A stretch of DNA of 64,000 nt from Herminiimonas fonticola (GTDB taxonomy: Bacteria; Pseudomonadota; Gammaproteobacteria; Burkholderiales; Burkholderiaceae_D). The notes below the pieces were generated by a model. It saw only the letters and a program-made list of their open reading frames with translations, was not told the DNA's origin and made no database searches. Position 1 is the stretch's first letter; each line of letters opens with the position of its first letter. A program made the position numbers and the translations under genes. This document shows positions 35,013-43,894 of this stretch, in pieces. The stretch lies in assembly GCF_003293745.1 (NCBI RefSeq), contig NZ_PTLZ01000005.1, forward strand, positions 124,001-188,000, written 5' to 3'.

Positions 35013-35831
35013 ATGAAAATCCTGCGTCCTCTGCTGGCCTGCACACTCGCATTTTTTTGCGTGCTGACCAGCGCACAAAATCTGGTCGCTGTGCCGCCGC
35101 TTGCTGCGCGCGTCACCGACCAGATCGGCATGCTGAACGCAGGCCAACGGACTACGCTGGAAAACGTATTGGCGGATTATGAAACGCGCACCGGCAGCCA
35201 GATCGCCGTGCTGCTGGTCAACACCACCGAGCCGGAAACCATAGAGCAGTACAGCATACGCGTCGCCGATGCGTGGAAGCTGGGACGCAAAGGCTTGGAT
35301 GATGGCGTGATTTTGTTGATTGCAAAAAACAATTCCAGCGCTTCCGGTCGCATGCGCATAGAAACCGGACGCGGCGTGCAAGGTGTATTGACCGATGCGC
35401 AATCCAAGCGCGTATTGCAGGACGTCATCGCACCGCATTTTCGCCAGAATGATTATTACGGTGGACTCGCCGCTGGTATCTCGGTCATTACCAGCCTGCT
35501 CGACAAGGAAGCTTTTCCCGAGCCGGCACAAGGCAACAAAGCCAAAAGCAATGATGGCTTCAGTTGGGCACCATTTATTTTCTTTGCCTTCCTGATCGCC
35601 ATTACGCTGCTGCGCAGCCGTGGTGGCGGCAGACGCGCCCATAGCAGCGATGGCTGGGGTAATTCTGCCGGTGTGATTCTGGGTACCGCTATCGGCAATG
35701 AAATTGGTCGCCACTCATCCGGCGGAGGATTTGGCGGCTTTGGAGGTGGTGGTGGATTTGGCAGCGGAGGCGGCGGATTTTCTGGCGGCGGTGGCGGTTT
35801 TGATGGCGGTGGCGCCTCGGGGAACTGGTAA
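35013..35831 (+). CDS. TPM domain protein with Gly-rich tail (YgcG-like)
   Basis: A 272-residue membrane-anchored protein. Signal peptide (LLACTLAFFCVLTSAQ), a TPM domain (about residues 28-165: VTDQIGMLNAGQRTTLENVLADYE, QIAVLLVNTT, WKLGRKGLDDGVILLIA), a membrane helix near 188-203 (FIFFAFLIAITLL), then a glycine/serine-rich tail ending in GGASGNW. The domain faces the periplasm; the tail would be cytoplasmic. It follows lemA by 14 bases and overlaps the next gene by one base (TAATG). Confidence 0.92.
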   Translation: MKILRPLLACTLAFFCVLTSAQNLVAVPPLAARVTDQIGMLNAGQRTTLENVLADYETRTGSQIAVLLVNTTEPETIEQYSIRVADAWKLGRKGLDDGVILLIAKNNSSASGRMRIETGRGVQGVLTDAQSKRVLQDVIAPHFRQNDYYGGLAAGISVITSLLDKEAFPEPAQGNKAKSNDGFSWAPFIFFAFLIAITLLRSRGGGRRAHSSDGWGNSAGVILGTAIGNEIGRHSSGGGFGGFGGGGGFGSGGGGFSGGGGGFDGGGASGNW

Positions 35832-36343
35832 TGAATAAATTTTCACGTGCCTGGCAGCATGCAAAAACTACGAAGACGCATGGCAAAAAAGCTTTTCCAA
35901 GCGCCACCTTGGCTGCCATTCAAGCCATCATCGCAGAAGGTGAAAACAAGCACCGCGCTGAAGTCAGACTGATCATTGAGCCATCGCTAGATCTGACTGC
36001 AGTCATGAACGGCATGACATCGCGCCAACGTGCCGGCGAATTATTTACCGACTATCGCATCTGGGATACGGAAGAAAACTGCGGCGTACTGATCTACATC
36101 AATCTCGCCGATCATCAGGTCGAGATCATTGCCGACCGCGGCATCGCTCGCCTCGTTTCAAATGATCATTGGCAAGCTGTGTGCAAAACCATGACGCATG
36201 GTTTTGCACAAGGGCTGTATCACGACAGCACGCTGAACGGCTTGCAGCAATTGAACGCAATCCTGAAAAAATATTTTCCGGAAAGTGAATCAACACAAGG
36301 CCCGCAGCCGAATCAATTGTCGAATCAGCCTATTCTGCTTTAA
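35831..36343 (+). CDS. TPM domain protein without signal peptide
   Basis: A 170-residue second TPM-domain protein. Recognisable parts are AIQAIIAEGENKHRAEVRLIIEPSLDL near the N-terminus, RAGELFTDYRIWDTEENCGVLIYINLADHQVEIIADRGIA (key words CGVLIYINLADHQVEI) and the closing FAQGLYHDSTLNGLQQLNAILKKYFP. Unlike its neighbour it has no signal peptide or membrane helix, so it is probably cytoplasmic or peripheral. It is the third gene of the lemA operon, joined to the second by a one-base overlap. Confidence 0.88.
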   Translation: MNKFSRAWQHAKTTKTHGKKAFPSATLAAIQAIIAEGENKHRAEVRLIIEPSLDLTAVMNGMTSRQRAGELFTDYRIWDTEENCGVLIYINLADHQVEIIADRGIARLVSNDHWQAVCKTMTHGFAQGLYHDSTLNGLQQLNAILKKYFPESESTQGPQPNQLSNQPILL

Positions 36344-36410
36344 TCCTGACTTAAATCATCTCTCGTCTTCGCTTGTGCGACATTGCATGCGTACAAGCGC
36401 GAGGATAAAC

Positions 36411-37847
36411 TCAGCCGTTTTCATAAATCCACTGCAACAACGCATCATGCGCAGCCTGCCCGTTCGGTGCGTTGATGTGATTGATGATGCACACCACTGC
36501 ATAGCGCTTGCCGGATGCAGCCAGCACATAACCGGCAACGGCACGTACGTCATTCAATGAGCCGGTTTTGATGTGTGCACGACCGGCAACTGTTTGCGTC
36601 AACAAACGCTTGCGCATCGTGCCGTCGAAGCCAACCAGCGGCAGCGCAGACATCAGCTCAGGCATGACAGGCGATTGAAAAGCCGCCACCAGCATGCGCC
36701 CCATCGCTTCGGCCGAAATACGTTCTGTGCGTGACAAACCCGAACCGTTCTCTATCACCAACTGGCCTGCATCTATCCCTTTTGCTGTCAGCCATGACTT
36801 GATGACACGCGCACCGCGTTCCGGCGATGCAGGCACCTTGAGTACATCAGATGCAAGGGTCAGTAATAATTGGCGCGCCATCACATTGTTGCTGTACTTG
36901 TTAATATCGCGTATCACTTCCGGCAGAGCTGGCGATTGCCATTCCGTTACAAGGCGCGCATTCGGCGGCAATACGTTATCAACGATGCTCCCTTTGAAAA
37001 CACCACCAACATCTGTCCACAATTGCCGGAACACCAGGCCGAAATATTCGGCATGCGTCATCTGATAAGGATGGAGATACCAGGTTTTTTCACCGCAAGC
37101 AGCGGAGTATGCTCCGGCAAAATTGGTGCCGTTCCTATCCAGCGATGGCTGCAGCTTGGCTTGCCAATCCACGCAAGGTCCATCCGAGAAAATGGGGGCT
37201 GTGATCGGATATATGGCCAGCGGCGGATCTACACTGACATTAACGACGCGACGGCTGGCATCGGGCAAGAAATGAAAAGCGAGCGCCTTGTAATTCAACA
37301 ACAAGGCATCTGGCCCCGCGTTGTATGGCTTTAAAGGATCACCATCAAAACGGGATGCATCATACGACGTATCTTCAAAAACACTGCGATCCAGAATCAG
37401 ATTGCCACGAATTTCGCGTATGCCGGCTGCGCGGATTTGTCGCAAAAATTGCCAGAATTTTTCTGTCACCAGCTTGGGATCGCCACTGCCCTTGATCACC
37501 AAATCGCCGTTCAGCACATCACCGTTTTGCGTACCGGTTGCATAGACCTGGGTTTTCCAGGTGAAGGCCGGTCCCAGTATTTCCAGCCCAGCGTCGCTCG
37601 TCACCAGCTTCATCGTGGAGGCCGGATTGAAACCTACGCTGCTGTTAATCGCAATGCGCGGTACCGGACCGGATACTTCTTGCACATAGGTCGCCACTGC
37701 GTTCTGCGGAATCCCGCCACGCTTCAACGCATCGGCAACCGTTGTGGGCAAGCCCGCAGCATGAGCACAAGAAGATCCGACATTGATAGCAATTAACAGG
37801 GAGGCAACAGGCAAGAACAGTGTGGTGATTCTCGTAGTGATATGCAT
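36411..37847 (-). CDS. dacB: D-alanyl-D-alanine carboxypeptidase/endopeptidase PBP4
   Basis: A 478-residue periplasmic class C penicillin-binding protein that trims or cleaves peptidoglycan cross-links. Signal peptide ends near SSCAHA. Active-site motifs are all present: STMK (nucleophile Ser77), SNN in INKYSNNVMARQLL, and KTGS in GRAHIKTGSLNDVRAVAGYV. The internal insert typical of PBP4 (VIKGSGDPKLV to YNAGPDALLLNYKALAF) is intact. I use the ATG at 37847; nine further codons upstream to 37874 are less signal-peptide-like. It is convergent with the lemA operon. Confidence 0.94.
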   Translation of the reverse strand: MHITTRITTLFLPVASLLIAINVGSSCAHAAGLPTTVADALKRGGIPQNAVATYVQEVSGPVPRIAINSSVGFNPASTMKLVTSDAGLEILGPAFTWKTQVYATGTQNGDVLNGDLVIKGSGDPKLVTEKFWQFLRQIRAAGIREIRGNLILDRSVFEDTSYDASRFDGDPLKPYNAGPDALLLNYKALAFHFLPDASRRVVNVSVDPPLAIYPITAPIFSDGPCVDWQAKLQPSLDRNGTNFAGAYSAACGEKTWYLHPYQMTHAEYFGLVFRQLWTDVGGVFKGSIVDNVLPPNARLVTEWQSPALPEVIRDINKYSNNVMARQLLLTLASDVLKVPASPERGARVIKSWLTAKGIDAGQLVIENGSGLSRTERISAEAMGRMLVAAFQSPVMPELMSALPLVGFDGTMRKRLLTQTVAGRAHIKTGSLNDVRAVAGYVLAASGKRYAVVCIINHINAPNGQAAHDALLQWIYENG

Positions 37848-38242
37848 GGTATTGGACGTAATGAGATGGCTCAATTATTACATGCACGACAAAATGTTCG
37901 ATAGCCGTTTGCCGGCCCAACAGCTTTCCATGGCCGCGTTCAGTCCAGCTGTTGTGCAAAAGAGTCGAATCCTCCGATCAGGCCAAAAACAGATTGAGGA
38001 ATGAGGCGATATCACGATTCTGCCTACTATGCTGCAGGTAATCAGCATTACAATTAGATGCTGAAATGCATCATTCACACTCGCTTGCAAAACGACCACA
38101 TTATGTTGCCGATCATTTGTTTGCCTCTGCTCTACCTTGAAACTGTCACCACATTCAATGCCTGCAAACTCAGCTGCATGAACGTGGGCACCAGTGCATC
38201 TGCAGACGCAAACCAAACCGCGCATTCAATAGAAGCCATCAC
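37848..38242. other. Gap between dacB and the HEAT-repeat gene (395 bp)
   Basis: No confident gene. A plus-strand frame 38058-38246 (62 codons; internal ATG 38103 gives MLPIICLPLLYLETVTTFNA, signal-like) overlaps the next start in an ATGA junction, the same layout used elsewhere here for coupled genes, but it lacks a ribosome site. Promoters for both divergent genes must lie here; none was defined. Confidence 0.4.
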
Positions 38243-39295
38243 ATGACCAGCGCATCCCAAGACTCGCACTATGCCTGCATCGCCTGGATCGGTATCTGTG
38301 CCGTTGGGCTGACCTTATTACTGGTGTTGATGATGGTCTATCTGCGCATGTCGCTCAATCGCAGGGCGCAGGAAGAACGCGCGTTTCTATCTGTCTGGCG
38401 CCCTTTGCTGCTCAGCTCATTGCAGTCATCTATCTCTGCGGTTCTGCCTACGCTGGCGGCAAACGAACGCGTGTACTTTCTCAAACTCTGGAACAACCTG
38501 ATGCGCACGGCGACTGGTGACGCAGCGGCCAACTTGATCAGCATTGCCTACTCGGTCGGTTGCGATTATTTCTCACGCCGCCTGCTCAGATATGGCGATC
38601 GCGTCGAATGTCTGTTGGCGACATTGGCGCTTGGTCACATGCGCGATCATCCATCGTGGGATTTGCTGGTCACCAAAACACTGGCCGCCGATAACGTCAC
38701 GTCGATTAATGCATTCCAGTCTCTGGTACAGATAGATGCAGAAGCGACCGCGCAACAATTGATGCCTTTGCTGCTGGCGCGTGAAGATTGGCCAATTGCG
38801 CACGTGGCAGCGATATTGCAATCTGCGCAAGGCGCATTTTTGCAACCCTTGCTGGAAGCGACTGTTGAAATAAAATCCGTACATCTGGTGCGCACCTTGC
38901 GTCTGATCGAAGCACTGCATCTGGCAATTCCACAATCTATCGTATTGCGTCTGCTGGATGTCGCCAATGACACCGACACCATCATCGCCGCCTTGCGCAT
39001 CGCTAACGATGCAGGCCTGTTGACGCAAGTACGCACTTATCTGAATCACGCCGACTGGCGCGTCAGAGTACAGGCAGCAAAGGTAATTGGGCGCATAGGT
39101 GAACACGCAGATATCAACCGCCTGATTCCATTGCTGGCCGATACGGAATGGTGGGTACGTTACCGGGCGGCGCGGGCACTCATAGCCATGCCGTTTTTCA
39201 GCATCGCCGAGATTGAACAGCTACGCGACAATCTTTCCGACCGCTTTGCGCGCGACATGCTGGGTCAGGTACTGGCAGAAAGAAAAACCGCATGA
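38243..39295 (+). CDS. Membrane-anchored HEAT-repeat protein
   Basis: A 350-residue protein with an N-terminal membrane helix (about residues 10-33: CIAWIGICAVGLTLLLVLMM) and a cytoplasmic array of alpha-helical HEAT/PBS-lyase-type repeats, clearest at WRVRVQAAKVIGRIGEHADINRLIPLLADTEWWVRYRAARALI (key words VQAAKVIGRIGEHAD and YRAARALI). Such repeats are protein-binding scaffolds. Its stop overlaps the start of a glycosyltransferase (ATGA), so it is probably the partner or regulator of that enzyme at the inner membrane. Function not established. Confidence 0.85.
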   Translation: MTSASQDSHYACIAWIGICAVGLTLLLVLMMVYLRMSLNRRAQEERAFLSVWRPLLLSSLQSSISAVLPTLAANERVYFLKLWNNLMRTATGDAAANLISIAYSVGCDYFSRRLLRYGDRVECLLATLALGHMRDHPSWDLLVTKTLAADNVTSINAFQSLVQIDAEATAQQLMPLLLAREDWPIAHVAAILQSAQGAFLQPLLEATVEIKSVHLVRTLRLIEALHLAIPQSIVLRLLDVANDTDTIIAALRIANDAGLLTQVRTYLNHADWRVRVQAAKVIGRIGEHADINRLIPLLADTEWWVRYRAARALIAMPFFSIAEIEQLRDNLSDRFARDMLGQVLAERKTA

Positions 39296-40686
39296 CATTA
39301 TCTTCACTAATCACCGCAGCGACCTGGTGCATACTCGGCTACTTCATCGTTTCCAAAATCAGTTATTTCCTGCTGAATGCATTGTCGATTTTTCGCATGC
39401 ACAGAATGGAACAGGGGAAAATTCTGGCAGATTTGCCGCAAATCTATTCCGGTCTTGAACAACCCATCAGCCTGCTGCTACGCACGCACAATAGTGCAGC
39501 AACGATTGCCACTTCAGTACACGCACTATTAAAACTCGACTATTCGAATTTTGAAATCATCGTGATCAACGATGGCTCGCAGGATGCGACGCTGGATACG
39601 CTGCTTGACACCTTCGACCTGCATGCTTTCCCTGAGGCATATCGCATCCAGCTGGCAACGCAGGAAGTACATTGTATTTATCGTTCAACGCGCTATCCGA
39701 ACCTGCGCGTCATCGATAAAAAACACGGCGGCAAGGCAGATGCTCTTAATGCCGGCATCAATGCATCGCGCTACCCTTTATTCTGTAGCGTTGATGATCA
39801 CACGATTCTGCATCGCGACAGCCTGCGCCGCATGGCCGCGCCATTCCTGAATGACAACACGGTTATCGCTACTGCTGGAGCAGTAAGAGTTGCGAATGGT
39901 TGCGAAGTAGAAAATGGCTTGCTCAACAAAGTGGCCTTGCCCAAACGCTGGCTGCCAGTCTTTCAAATCGTTGAATACCTGCGCACATCCTTGTTTGCAC
40001 CGCTAGGCTGGTCAACCATGAATGGCATGCTGATCGTTCCGGCTGCTGGTGTTGGTTTGTTCCAGAAAGAAGCGGTGATTGAAGTGGGTGGCTATCGCAC
40101 GGATACGACGACTGGCAATATGGAGCTCATCGTGCGCATGCATCGCTTGATGCGAAAAAAACAGCAGGAGTATCAAATTACTTTTGTCGCCGATCCGGTT
40201 TGCTGGCAGCAAGTGCCGCAAGACTTGGCAGCATTAAGAAACCAGCGCATGCACTGGCAGCAAGGTTTGCTCGATAGCCTGAGCCAAAATATGGGCTTGC
40301 TGTTTTCGCGTAACGGTGGCGTGCCTGGACGCCTGGCATTTCCATTCTTCATTGTGTTTGAATGCGTGGGGCCGATTCTGGAATTGTTCGGTTACGCATT
40401 CATCCTGCTCGCCTACGCTTGCGGCCTGCTGTCGCTACAAGCCTGCATGGCATTCTTTTCTGTCGCGATAGGTTTGGGAATCTTGTTGTCGGCGTCCGGC
40501 TTGTTGCTGGAAGAAATGTCCTTCCATCTTTACCCCAAGGCAAGCGACATCGTGAAGCTGGCTATCGTCGCTATTCTTGGCAATCTTGGCTACCGTCAGT
40601 TGAATATAGCGTGGCGCTCGTACAGTACTGCTCGCTGGTTAATGGGTCAAAAATACCGCACGAGCAGCAAAGACATTGCTGGATAA
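39292..40686 (+). CDS. Processive-type family 2 glycosyltransferase, membrane-bound
   Basis: A 464-residue inner-membrane GT2. One N-terminal helix, a catalytic domain and about three C-terminal helices (FFIVFECVGPILELFGYAFI, ACMAFFSVAIGLGILLSASG). Catalytic signs: IVINDGSQDATLDTL, HGGKADALNAGI, SVDDHTILHRDSL in the place of the usual DxD, and QRMHWQQGL corresponding to the Q(Q/R)xRW motif of processive synthases (NodC, PgaC, BcsA). It likely polymerises a cell-surface sugar. It is coupled to the HEAT-repeat gene by a four-base overlap; no export or deacetylase gene lies beside it. Confidence 0.88.
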   Translation: MTLSSLITAATWCILGYFIVSKISYFLLNALSIFRMHRMEQGKILADLPQIYSGLEQPISLLLRTHNSAATIATSVHALLKLDYSNFEIIVINDGSQDATLDTLLDTFDLHAFPEAYRIQLATQEVHCIYRSTRYPNLRVIDKKHGGKADALNAGINASRYPLFCSVDDHTILHRDSLRRMAAPFLNDNTVIATAGAVRVANGCEVENGLLNKVALPKRWLPVFQIVEYLRTSLFAPLGWSTMNGMLIVPAAGVGLFQKEAVIEVGGYRTDTTTGNMELIVRMHRLMRKKQQEYQITFVADPVCWQQVPQDLAALRNQRMHWQQGLLDSLSQNMGLLFSRNGGVPGRLAFPFFIVFECVGPILELFGYAFILLAYACGLLSLQACMAFFSVAIGLGILLSASGLLLEEMSFHLYPKASDIVKLAIVAILGNLGYRQLNIAWRSYSTARWLMGQKYRTSSKDIAG

Positions 40687-40744
40687 ACAGATACGTTGCC
40701 TGATCAATTGATCGCTGCAGATCAAGCTCGACAGAAAACCTGAA

Positions 40745-43612
40745 TCAAAGCGTCAGAATCTCGATAGGCAAGCGCTTGCCTTCTTCCAGCATCGCGGTGA
40801 GAGCGGCGGCTGTCACTGGCCGACTAAAGAAATAGCCCTGGATTTGGTCACAGTCATGTTCACGCAAATAATTCAGTTGCGCTTCTGTTTCCACACCTTC
40901 CGCAATGACCTGCAGTCGCAAGCTATGCGCCAGCGAAACGATAGATGCAACGATAGCCGCATCATCCGGGTCGATGGTGATGTCGTTGACGAAGGATCTG
41001 TCGATTTTCAAGACATCAATCGGAAAGCGTTTCAAATACGACAGACTTGAATAGCCGGTGCCGAAATCATCAATCGACAATTGGACACCCAGCGCTTTCA
41101 ATTCACGCAGAATACCGATCGCGCGATCAACGTCAGCCATAACCAGGCTTTCAGTCAGTTCGATTTCCAGATATTCAGGTGCCAGATCAGCTGCACGCAA
41201 ACTGCTCGCAATCGACTCAACCAGATCTTCTTGTGCAAATTGGCGTGCAGACAAATTGACTGCCATACGCAAATGGCCGAGACCGGCCATTTGCCATTCC
41301 TTGTTCTGCAAGCATGCCGCACGGATGACCCATGCGCCAATAGGTACGATCAAACCGTTTTCTTCTGCCAGGCCAATGAAGCGCACCGGTGGCACCATGC
41401 CCAGCTCTGGATGTTGCCAGCGTATCAAGGCTTCAACACCAACGATTTCGCCGGTGCGCAGATCTACTTGCGGCTGATAATGCAAAGTGAACTCTTCACG
41501 CTCCAGCGCATTGCGTAAATCACCTTCGATATGCAGGCGCTCCAGCGCACGCTCATTCATTGCTGGTGTGTAGAATTGAAAATTATTTCGTCCGATTTCT
41601 TTCGCGCGATACATCGCAATATCGGCATGCTTGATCAATTCTTCCGGCGTATCGCCATCGGCCGGATAAACCGCAACACCTATACTGCAACTGACGAAGA
41701 ATTCGTGCCCCTCGATTGTGAGCGGCTGTGCAATCGCTTCCATGATGCGCTGCACGATGTGCGTAGACAATCCTGAATCTGTGCGTTCCGGCAAAATCAA
41801 GACAAACTCATCGCCGCCCATGCGCGCTACCGTATCCGTATCACGTACCGCCGCCTGCAGGCGTGAAGAAACTGCTGTAAGCAGAATATCGCCGGCCTGA
41901 TGTCCCAGCGTGTCGTTGACGAACTTGAAGCGATCCAGATCAACAAACAGTACCCAGATCGGGTGTCCGTAACGGTAGGCATATGACACCGCCTGGCTTA
42001 GGCGATCGCGTAACAGACTGCGGTTTGCAAGACCCGTCAGTGCATCGCGATTAGTTTGAAATTCCAGTTCTGACTCATAGCGTTTGGTCGCAGTAATATC
42101 ATATTGCACTACGATGAAATGACTCACCACACCCTTATCGTCCTTGACCGGCGCGATATACCAATCACTCCAGAATAAGGTGCCATCCTTGCGGTAATTA
42201 CGCAGGACTGCATGACCTTCTCTTTCCTCATTGGCCGTAGCACGAATTTCTTCAATTCCTGGCTGATCGGCATCGTCATTCCATAAGAAACACAGGTCCA
42301 TTCCGATCGCTTCTTCGGCGGAATAACCAGTGATTCGCTCAAAGGCTGGATTAACGTATTCAATCAAATAGTGTGGTGCAACAGCACTGGTAATGATGAT
42401 CGAATTTGCGCTCGCCTCGATCGCACGTTCGCGTAATTGCAATTCCTGCTCTGTACGCTTGCGTGCTGCGATATCTGCGCTCAAATCCTCATTGACGGAG
42501 CGTAGTTGCACGGTACGTTCATCGACCAGCAATTGGATACGTCTGGATCTATCGACCACCGTCTGCAAATACGCAGCCCCACCGATACTGAACAGCAAAC
42601 CAGCGATAAATGCCCACAATGCGGTGCTGCCTTCATTCATGAACCACGCGGGAGGCGTAGACACCACCATGTGCCACGGCTGGCCCGCGACATTAAATAG
42701 ATGCTGGTAAGGCTCAGGCTGGTTATAGAACAGCCATTTTGGAAGGCCCACACTCGACTCTATAAGCTGCAAGGGCGCACCTTGATGAAAGATCAGTGCA
42801 TCGCCAAGCGTGTCATCGCTCGCATATACGCTGATGTTCAAAGCAAGCTTGGCATCGGATACCAGCATAAAGCTGTCGGCCGACAGTGATTTGGCAATCA
42901 TATCGCCACCGCGGAATACCGCAGCGGTGTCACCAATAATCGCCAGCCGCCTGGCAGCAACATCCGTCAACGGCATACCCGGCCGATAAACCGGCATCAA
43001 CACAATGAAGCCCTTTTGCGTACCGCGCTCCTGCGTCAATCGCAACAAACCAGTCGCTGATGGTTCGCCAGTATCAACTGATTTCTGCATTGCCGCGTCC
43101 TGGAATGGGTAGGAGTCGGCGTCTATGCCCAAGGCCGCCTTATTCCCTTCCATAGGCTCGATGTAATCAACGACACGATATTGCGCACGATGCGGAGCTG
43201 GAACGGGCGCGCCGTTCGAAATGTCACCAATCGTGAATCCAGGAAAGCGCGTGCGCATTGCCGCTTCGTACTGAGGGCGCTCTTGCGCAGAAATATAACG
43301 ATGAAAATTAAGCGCCTGAATATACGGATTGCTCGCCAGGAGAGGCTCGGCAAACGATTGAAATTGTTCGCGGCTGACGGTTCCGAATGCGACAAATAAT
43401 TGATTGACGTCCTTGAGCACATTTATCGAATTGTCGATCCCGTTCTGAATCGCTGCGACCCGGACTTTTGCCTGTTGCTGGAAATCGATATCCACCTTGT
43501 CATGCTCAAGCCGACGCACTGCTGTGAATAACAGTGCGCTAATGAGCACCCCGAGCACAAGCGCCAGCAACGCTGCAAGTGAGGGGGAAAAAGGTAATCG
43601 ACTACGCATCAA
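40745..43612 (-). CDS. CHASE-PAS-GGDEF-EAL cyclic-di-GMP signalling protein
   Basis: A 955-residue inner-membrane protein. Membrane helix near residues 12-32, periplasmic CHASE sensor (about 60-290: FHRYISAQERPQYEAAM, VVDYIEPMEGNKAALGID), second helix near 330-350, PAS domain (about 390-510: YVNPAFERITGYSAEEAIG), GGDEF domain with the intact motif near residue 600 and an RDTD product-inhibition site just before it, and EAL domain with EAL near 726, DDFGTGYSSL, KIDRSFV and EGVET. Both catalytic halves look intact, so it could make or degrade c-di-GMP. It converges on the HEAT/GT2 pair, a candidate output. Confidence 0.93.
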   Translation of the reverse strand: MMRSRLPFSPSLAALLALVLGVLISALLFTAVRRLEHDKVDIDFQQQAKVRVAAIQNGIDNSINVLKDVNQLFVAFGTVSREQFQSFAEPLLASNPYIQALNFHRYISAQERPQYEAAMRTRFPGFTIGDISNGAPVPAPHRAQYRVVDYIEPMEGNKAALGIDADSYPFQDAAMQKSVDTGEPSATGLLRLTQERGTQKGFIVLMPVYRPGMPLTDVAARRLAIIGDTAAVFRGGDMIAKSLSADSFMLVSDAKLALNISVYASDDTLGDALIFHQGAPLQLIESSVGLPKWLFYNQPEPYQHLFNVAGQPWHMVVSTPPAWFMNEGSTALWAFIAGLLFSIGGAAYLQTVVDRSRRIQLLVDERTVQLRSVNEDLSADIAARKRTEQELQLRERAIEASANSIIITSAVAPHYLIEYVNPAFERITGYSAEEAIGMDLCFLWNDDADQPGIEEIRATANEEREGHAVLRNYRKDGTLFWSDWYIAPVKDDKGVVSHFIVVQYDITATKRYESELEFQTNRDALTGLANRSLLRDRLSQAVSYAYRYGHPIWVLFVDLDRFKFVNDTLGHQAGDILLTAVSSRLQAAVRDTDTVARMGGDEFVLILPERTDSGLSTHIVQRIMEAIAQPLTIEGHEFFVSCSIGVAVYPADGDTPEELIKHADIAMYRAKEIGRNNFQFYTPAMNERALERLHIEGDLRNALEREEFTLHYQPQVDLRTGEIVGVEALIRWQHPELGMVPPVRFIGLAEENGLIVPIGAWVIRAACLQNKEWQMAGLGHLRMAVNLSARQFAQEDLVESIASSLRAADLAPEYLEIELTESLVMADVDRAIGILRELKALGVQLSIDDFGTGYSSLSYLKRFPIDVLKIDRSFVNDITIDPDDAAIVASIVSLAHSLRLQVIAEGVETEAQLNYLREHDCDQIQGYFFSRPVTAAALTAMLEEGKRLPIEILTL

Positions 43613-43848
43613 TAAATTTCCTGTGCGTTACTGTCTTAAAACTGAAGTAGTCTATCGATTGATTCAATACAAAAGCTCACACATGATCAAGGCATATTTA
43701 TTGAAGCGTAACTTATTTATGCGATCTTGGTAAGAAGCAATTGTTAATTGCTGTCACAAACGACAAACTAATCATTTAACACAACGAAAAAGTCGACCTC
43801 ATGCCCGCTGCGGCGCCTAGTTCGCTCATTGCATGAAATGGATTCTCA

Positions 43849-43883
43849 AGTAAAAAGCGCGCCATCAAAGCGCGCTTTTTACT
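43849..43883. terminator. Intrinsic terminator after the CobD/CbiB-like gene
   Basis: AGTAAAAAGCGCGC (43849-43862) and its perfect complement (43870-43883) with a 7-nt loop; the A/T runs on the stem give a strong terminator just past the minus-strand gene. Confidence 0.85.
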
Positions 43884-43894
43884 AATGGACAAAC

